Shown one piece after another: positions 59,213 through 64,000 of a DNA stretch of 64,000 bases; position 1 is the stretch's first letter; each line of letters opens with the position of its first letter. The notes under the pieces are model-generated. The model searched no databases. It was not told the DNA's origin and saw nothing but the letters and a program-made list of their open reading frames with translations. A program made the translations under genes and the position numbers. Source of the DNA: an uncultured Winogradskyella sp. GTDB taxonomy: Bacteria; Bacteroidota; Bacteroidia; Flavobacteriales; Flavobacteriaceae. The stretch is taken from the NCBI RefSeq assembly GCF_947498005.1, contig NZ_CANMIW010000004.1, forward strand, positions 248,001 to 312,000, in the 5' to 3' direction.

Positions 59213-60745
59213 TTATTTAATTTGAATAGATAAGCCTTCTAAAATAAGTTCAGCAGGTATAGCAAAACCTAAACCTTCTATTCCAAATCCAGATAATTTA
59301 GAGTTAACAACACCCAAAAGTTGACCATCACTATTAATTAATGGACCACCACTGTTTCCTCCATTAACACTAGCATCAGTTTGTATTAATTGTACTTCAG
59401 TGTTTGTTCTTTCTCCGGAAATAATTCCTTTACTTAATGTTTGTCCCAACTCAATAGATTTAGGTGTACCAACAGCAAATATATCATCTCCTACAGAATA
59501 GTTTTTAGTACTAGGAATATTAAAGTGTTTATCAAAAGTTGCATCAACTTTAATTAGAGCTAAATCTAATTGCTCGTTTTGGCGAACTAATTGGGCCTCC
59601 ATTTCAGTACCATCTTTTAAGATAACCGTAATATCTTCTTTCGATTTTGCAACCACATGGAAGTTAGTAATTATGTAGCCGTTTTGGCTAATTTTTAATC
59701 CACTACCATGACCTTCGTTTACTTTTACAGTTACAGAAGATTCAATAGCATCACTTAAGCTAGATACTAATGTACCTTTTTCTAGTGATAATACATCTAA
59801 TTTGTCTTCAACATCACTACCTTTTTTAAGTAATTTTTTCACTTTTGAATCAGCAATAAATTTTAAGAATGATGTAGAAATAGCATCTTTTACAGAAAGT
59901 AGAATCGTTTCTTTTCCATAATGATCATAAGAAAATTCTCCTGATAACGATTTGTATTTACGCTTATATAAAGATTGTCCATAAACATCTTGAAAATCCC
60001 ACTCAATTTCTATTTCAGATTTTAAGAAACTCATGTAACTTCTTGCGGCTGTTTGGTATACGTGTTGTAAATCTAGCTTCTTTACTGTAGCACTTAAATA
60101 AGACGAATTGGTTTTACTCTTAAAAATAGTATTAGTAGTATCTGTATATTTATAGTTAACTAATATTTCATTTAAAGCATCTGTAAAGATTGAATTATCA
60201 AAATTTACTTCTTCTGAGTTAGAATCTATATCCTTAAACTTATTCTTCTTATTCTTTTTTAAAGAACGGTGTCTAATTTTTCTAATTTTTAAGTCATCTT
60301 CTCCAATATCAAAAGCTGTATTTGAAACAAATAAATATTTGTCATCTTCTTCTTTTTCGTTAATTGGAATCAGTTTTTCTCTTACTGAAATCTCTTTTTT
60401 ATAATTAAAACTTTTAGAACTAACATCTAAAAATGGAGGATATAATAAGATCCCAAAAGGAACCCAAGACATAATGTATAAAGGCGATTTTTGGTTTTGA
60501 TAATGAATAATATACTGATCTTTGTAACCTTCAGTTTCAATTCTAATTTGTTTTACGTCAGCATCTCTGTTCATTTTAGATTTTACAGCCCTTCCTGTTC
60601 CTTGGCTAGAACCATCCACGTAAACTTTAGATTTAGCATTTTTAGTTCTAACGGTAACATTCTTTTGAACTTTACCATTTAAGATGGAAGCACAATTGTT
60701 AAATAACAGAGGTGCTGCAATAAGTAAGATTAAGATCTTTTTCAT
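59213..60745 (-). CDS. Trypsin-like (S1C) serine protease lipoprotein
   Basis: A 510-residue protein. The signal MKKILILLIAAPLLFNNC ends in a lipobox Cys. Residues about 25-80 (VRTKNAKSKVYVDGSSQGTG) look like a PEGA-type module and include a hydrophobic turn around SWVPFGILLYPP. A middle domain of about 200 residues (to about 320) matches nothing I recognise. Residues about 330-505 are a chymotrypsin-fold protease with the triad His in YIITNFHVVAKSKE, Asp in EQLDLALIKV and Ser in DASVNGGNSGGPLINS, as in HtrA, but no PDZ domain follows. It is likely an envelope protease tethered by lipid. The unknown middle domain may sense or hold the substrate. Confidence 0.85.
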   Translation of the reverse strand: MKKILILLIAAPLLFNNCASILNGKVQKNVTVRTKNAKSKVYVDGSSQGTGRAVKSKMNRDADVKQIRIETEGYKDQYIIHYQNQKSPLYIMSWVPFGILLYPPFLDVSSKSFNYKKEISVREKLIPINEKEEDDKYLFVSNTAFDIGEDDLKIRKIRHRSLKKNKKNKFKDIDSNSEEVNFDNSIFTDALNEILVNYKYTDTTNTIFKSKTNSSYLSATVKKLDLQHVYQTAARSYMSFLKSEIEIEWDFQDVYGQSLYKRKYKSLSGEFSYDHYGKETILLSVKDAISTSFLKFIADSKVKKLLKKGSDVEDKLDVLSLEKGTLVSSLSDAIESSVTVKVNEGHGSGLKISQNGYIITNFHVVAKSKEDITVILKDGTEMEAQLVRQNEQLDLALIKVDATFDKHFNIPSTKNYSVGDDIFAVGTPKSIELGQTLSKGIISGERTNTEVQLIQTDASVNGGNSGGPLINSDGQLLGVVNSKLSGFGIEGLGFAIPAELILEGLSIQIK

Positions 60746-60879
60746 ATTTTAAGCGATTGATTAATTAGTACTGCAATATAAAAGAAGTGAGGGTTTATCG
60801 CAAGTAGGTCGCTACTAATATCTTAAATAATTCTTAAAGCCTACTTATTTTAAAGTACAGGTTATTTTAAAAATAGCAC

Positions 60880-60908
60880 AAAAAAACCTCAAGTTGTTGA
60901 ACCTGAGG
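60880..60908 (-). terminator. Intrinsic terminator of pheT
   Basis: On the minus strand CCTCAGGTT and AACTTGAGG form a 9-base stem (one G-U pair) with a 4-base loop, followed by seven U residues. It lies 25 bases after the pheT stop codon. Confidence 0.88.
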
Positions 60909-60932
60909 CTTATATCGTTTTATACGTAAAGG

Positions 60933-63359
60933 TTATCTTAATTCTGCACCTAGTTTAGTTTCAAAATTAGATTGCAGCTTAGACATTATTTTATCTATTT
61001 GCTTATCGTTTAACGTCTTATTTTCATCTTGAAGAATAAAACTTACGGCATAACTCTTCTTACCAGATGGCAATTTTTTACCTTCATAAACATCGAATAA
61101 ATTCACGCTTTTAAGTAAATTTCTTTCGGTTTGTTTGGCTATAGTATCTATTTCTTCAAATGTGATTTTATCATCCAATAACAGAGCAAAGTCTCTCCTA
61201 ACTTCAGGGTATTTTGGTATTGGGCTAAACTTAATTTTATTGTGTTTTGCCATTTCAATCACGTTATCCCAATTAAAATCTGCAAATAATACGTTCTGAG
61301 AAATTCCAAAAGGTTTTAAAACCGATTTTTTTACTAAGCCAAAATCTACCATCTTCTTTTTACCTATTGAAAAGCTCATGCCTTCACTAAAAATATCAGA
61401 TTTTACAGGAGAGGTTTTTAATTTTGTTAAACCTAAACGCTCTAATGCAACTACAATGGATCCTTTAAGGTAGAAAAAATCGGTTTGACTAGCTTTAGAA
61501 TTCCAACGCTCTTCAGCTTTATTTCCTGTAACAAAAAGTGATAAGTGCTTGTGCTCTTCTCGAGATGTAGAATAGTGATGGTATGTTTTTCCGAATTCAA
61601 ATAATTTTAAATCATCTCGTTTTCTATTAATATTGTGTGCAACGGCCTCTAGTCCAGAAAATAATAAAGATTGTCGCATTACTTCTAAATCATTACTTAA
61701 AGGATTTAGCATTTTTACATTATGCTCCTCATTTAAATCATCACTTAATTCTATGTATTTGGGCGACGTTAAAGAATTGGCCATAATTTCATAGAACCCT
61801 TGAGACGCTAATTGATTGCCAATGACATTTTGAAGTTTATAATCTTCAAAGCGTGATGAATTAGAAATAGATGCATTCAACTTTGTTGTTGTTGCAATAT
61901 TATTATAACCGTAAACTCTTAGGATTTCTTCAATTATATCCGCTTCGCGCTGTACATCATTTCTGTAAGCAGGTACGGTTAAACCTAAACCTGTTTCCGT
62001 GACGTTATTTACTTTTATATCTAAAGATGTAAGAATACTTTTAATGGTTTCTTTAGGGATTTCTTCTCCTATTAATTTTTTAGCATTTTCAAAACTTAAT
62101 CTAACCTCAAAATCTTTAATTTTCTTTGGGTATGCATCTACAATATCGCTTGTAATTTCGCCACCTGCAATTTCTATGATAAGTAAAGCAGCACGTTTTA
62201 GCGCATACTCTGTAATGTTAGGATCAATTCCTCTTTCAAATCTAAACGAAGCATCGGTGTTTAAAGCATGTCGTTTAGCAGTTTTACGTACGCTAACCGG
62301 ATTAAAATAGGCACTCTCTAAAAAGATACGTGTAGTGTGATCTGATACGCCAGAATCTAAACCGCCAAAAACACCAGCAATACACATAGGTTTTTTAGCA
62401 TCGCAAATCATTAAATCGTCTTCATGGAGTTCGCGCTCAACACCGTCTAAAGTGGTAAATTTTGTACCAGCTTCGCAGGTTTTAACCTCAATTTTATTGC
62501 CAGATATCTTATCGGCATCAAAAGCATGTAATGGCTGACCAAGTTCATGCAGTACGTAGTTAGTTGCATCAACAATATTGTTAATAGGTGCTAAACCAAT
62601 AGATTTTAAGCGATGTTGCAACCAAGCAGGTGAAGGTTCAACTTTTAGATCGGAGATTGTAACACCACAATATCTAGGCGCTTTTTCTAAATCTTGTACA
62701 TCAACATCTATTTTTAATGCTCTTGCATCTACGTGATAAGAACTTACAGAAGGCGTAATGAGTTCTAACGACACTTCTTTTTGTAATAAACCAGCTTTTA
62801 AATCTCTAGCAACACCAAAATGACTCATGGCATCTGCCCGATTTGGCGTTAAGCCTATTTCAAAAACCTGATCATTTTCAATTTTAAATAAGTCTGCTGC
62901 TAACGTACCGACCAAAGTGGCATCATCTAAAACCATAATACCATCATGTGATTCACCAAGACCTAATTCGTCTTCGGCACATATCATCCCATGGCTTTCT
63001 TCGCCTCTAATTTTACCTTTCTTAATTTTCCAAGCTTCGCCTTCCGCAGTATATAAAGTTGTACCAATAGTTGCTACAGGTACTTTTTGGCCTGCTGCGA
63101 CATTAGGAGCACCACATACAATTTGTAGAGGCGCATCTGTACCAATATTTACAGTCGTTACTTTTAAACGATCTGCATTTGGGTGTTGCTCACAAGTTAA
63201 TACTTCGCCAACAATAATACCTTTTAAGCCGCCTTTTACAGACTCATAGGTTTCAATTCCTTCTATCTCAAGACCAAGATCAGTAAGTAAATCTCCTGTT
63301 TTCTCTGCGTCCCAATCGGTATTTATAAACTGTTTAAGCCAGTTGTATGAAATTTTCAT
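60933..63359 (-). CDS. pheT: Phenylalanine-tRNA ligase beta subunit
   Basis: An 808-residue PheT that pairs with PheS to charge tRNA-Phe with phenylalanine. Domains in order: an N-terminal start MKISYNWLKQFINTDWDAEKTGDLLTDLGLEIEG, an OB-fold tRNA-binding region (about 40-150), the B3/B4 region with editing activity (about 210-370), the B5 domain (about 400-470) with RNDVQREADIIEEILRVYGYNNI, the catalytic-like core (about 480-700), and the C-terminal ferredoxin-fold anticodon-binding domain (PIPKYPEVRRDFALLLDD). Length is typical. pheS is not in this window. Candidate -7 element 21 bases upstream. Confidence 0.97.
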   Translation of the reverse strand: MKISYNWLKQFINTDWDAEKTGDLLTDLGLEIEGIETYESVKGGLKGIIVGEVLTCEQHPNADRLKVTTVNIGTDAPLQIVCGAPNVAAGQKVPVATIGTTLYTAEGEAWKIKKGKIRGEESHGMICAEDELGLGESHDGIMVLDDATLVGTLAADLFKIENDQVFEIGLTPNRADAMSHFGVARDLKAGLLQKEVSLELITPSVSSYHVDARALKIDVDVQDLEKAPRYCGVTISDLKVEPSPAWLQHRLKSIGLAPINNIVDATNYVLHELGQPLHAFDADKISGNKIEVKTCEAGTKFTTLDGVERELHEDDLMICDAKKPMCIAGVFGGLDSGVSDHTTRIFLESAYFNPVSVRKTAKRHALNTDASFRFERGIDPNITEYALKRAALLIIEIAGGEITSDIVDAYPKKIKDFEVRLSFENAKKLIGEEIPKETIKSILTSLDIKVNNVTETGLGLTVPAYRNDVQREADIIEEILRVYGYNNIATTTKLNASISNSSRFEDYKLQNVIGNQLASQGFYEIMANSLTSPKYIELSDDLNEEHNVKMLNPLSNDLEVMRQSLLFSGLEAVAHNINRKRDDLKLFEFGKTYHHYSTSREEHKHLSLFVTGNKAEERWNSKASQTDFFYLKGSIVVALERLGLTKLKTSPVKSDIFSEGMSFSIGKKKMVDFGLVKKSVLKPFGISQNVLFADFNWDNVIEMAKHNKIKFSPIPKYPEVRRDFALLLDDKITFEEIDTIAKQTERNLLKSVNLFDVYEGKKLPSGKKSYAVSFILQDENKTLNDKQIDKIMSKLQSNFETKLGAELR

Positions 63360-63379
63360 AGTATAATTTAGTCAAGCCA

Positions 63380-63387
63380 CAAAGATA
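63380..63387 (-). promoter_or_regulatory. Candidate -7 element of pheT
   Basis: On the minus strand TATCTTTG matches TAnnTTTG; TTC sits at the -33 place with 19-base spacing, one base from TTG. Confidence 0.5.
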
Positions 63388-63470
63388 ATAATAGTTGATA
63401 GGTAATGAAACATCCATTATTAAAATTTAAGCTTTACTTAAAGATATTTGTTTTGTTCTATGCTGATGAC

Positions 63471-63500
63471 TTATAATGATGATAGAATACAATATATTTG
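63471..63500 (+). promoter_or_regulatory. Candidate promoter of the last gene
   Basis: TTA, 19 bases, then TATATTTG (63493-63500), one base from the full consensus. The ATG follows 25 bases later. Confidence 0.5.
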
Positions 63501-63525
63501 TGATACCAAAAATCAATTATTTAAG

Positions 63526-64000
63526 ATGAGAAAATTATTAGCCTTACTATTTGTTGCTTGTACCATATATTCATGTGATGTAGTGGACAAAATTACAGGA
63601 GAAGATGACGAACCCTCTGATGTACCACCAGTACAATCTTATGCAACGTATACATCGCAAAATTCTGTTACACTTAACGGTTTTATAGATAATTCTAATA
63701 ATTATTATCAAGGATCAGATTCTTACGAGGTTGGCTTTATTTTTAGAACTGGTAGTGAAACTAATGCCAGTAGTGATCAGTTTTTTATAATTGAAGAAGA
63801 CGTTGCTTATGAAGCATCTATGAGAACCTATAGTATGGATATGTCTTCATTATCTCCAAACACAACATATTATTACACCTGTTATTCTAAAAATGGAGAT
63901 AATGAAAAATTAGATTGGGAATCATTTACCACATCAGAGATTCCATGCACCTATCAGCAAAACAATTATTACAGTCTCAACGGCAATTGGCGAACTGCGT
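63526..64000 (+). CDS. Lipoprotein with fibronectin-like domain, 5' part only
   Basis: The gene runs off the right edge; about 158 residues are visible. MRKLLALLFVACTIYSCDVV is a lipoprotein signal with lipobox ending in Cys. An acidic linker (TGEDDEPSDVPP) is followed by a beta-sandwich-like stretch: YTSQNSVTLNGFIDNSNNYY, YEVGFIFRTGSE, MDMSSLSPNTTYYYTCYSKN. The last block has the fn3-type LxPxTxYYY pattern, so a fibronectin III-like module is likely. Function unknown; it is absent from automatic long-frame listings because it is cut by the window end. Confidence 0.75.
   Translation, partial: MRKLLALLFVACTIYSCDVVDKITGEDDEPSDVPPVQSYATYTSQNSVTLNGFIDNSNNYYQGSDSYEVGFIFRTGSETNASSDQFFIIEEDVAYEASMRTYSMDMSSLSPNTTYYYTCYSKNGDNEKLDWESFTTSEIPCTYQQNNYYSLNGNWRTA

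Noticed and set aside
1..64000. Insertion sequences, integrases, toxin-antitoxin pairs or restriction systems
   Set aside because: None of the translated genes shows transposase, recombinase, nuclease-toxin or methyltransferase motifs, and no terminal inverted repeats with target duplications were seen.

Overview
The window is AT-rich chromosomal DNA from a Bacteroidota bacterium, most likely a marine member of the Flavobacteriaceae. The evidence is: type IX secretion (T9SS) sorting domains of both type A and type B, a PorP/SprF-family protein, a bacillithiol deacetylase (BshB1), a fused ResB-CcsA cytochrome c maturation protein, a CarboxypepD/PD40/OmpA protein, flavobacterial gene neighbourhoods, and promoters of the Bacteroidota form TTG-N19-TAnnTTTG, seen exactly upstream of both tRNAs. 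I see no rRNA, insertion sequence, prophage or CRISPR array. Most of the window is core-genome content, with one large surface-protein locus.

Layout. 1-3.2 kb: the 5' end of a DUF2911 gene, then an ECF sigma factor, a membrane anti-sigma-like protein and an unusual Trp/Met-Pro repeat protein, with a tetranucleotide tandem repeat between the last two. 3.4-8.9 kb: an M23 peptidase, an APC amino-acid permease, three small membrane proteins, CorA and a lipoprotein. 9-12.8 kb: a minus-strand operon of Maf, a UbiA prenyltransferase, a small TM protein, a KdsC-like phosphatase, an orphan gene and a DUF2520 protein. 12.8-19.3 kb (plus strand): truncated hemoglobin, MscL, ResB-CcsA, a T9SS type A cargo protein and a Cys/Met-metabolism PLP enzyme. 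19.3-23.6 kb (minus strand): DUF2490, PckA and an SLC13 transporter, a plausible C4-dicarboxylate uptake and gluconeogenesis pair. 23.9-29.7 kb: BshB1, tRNA-His, two tandem M28 peptidases, small membrane proteins, tRNA-Ser and a lipoprotein.

29.9-41.1 kb is the accessory centrepiece: an OmpA/PD40 protein converging on a PorP/SprF protein and a 2752-residue T9SS type B surface protein. That protein is built from two PKD-plus-DUF285 (BspA-type) halves and 13 fibronectin-like modules, some in near-identical 570-bp DNA repeats. A 20-bp perfect repeat lies on each side of this locus. 41.4-49 kb (plus strand): nitroreductase, DegT aminotransferase, a large DUF3857/transglutaminase-like TPR protein and an S74 tail-fibre-type protein with an unusual leader. 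49.2-57.9 kb (minus strand): RibB with a decayed GTP cyclohydrolase II domain, LptF/G permease, LolA, FtsK, a VanY-like lipoprotein, DgkA and Tpx. 58.2-64 kb: a membrane protein, a trypsin-like lipoprotein, PheT and the start of a lipoprotein gene.

No wholly new system is proven here. The strongest leads are the giant modular T9SS protein with its flanking repeats, the sigma/anti-sigma/repeat-protein operon with a possible phase-variable spacer and a non-standard sigma start, and the RibB protein that has lost its cyclohydrolase zinc site.
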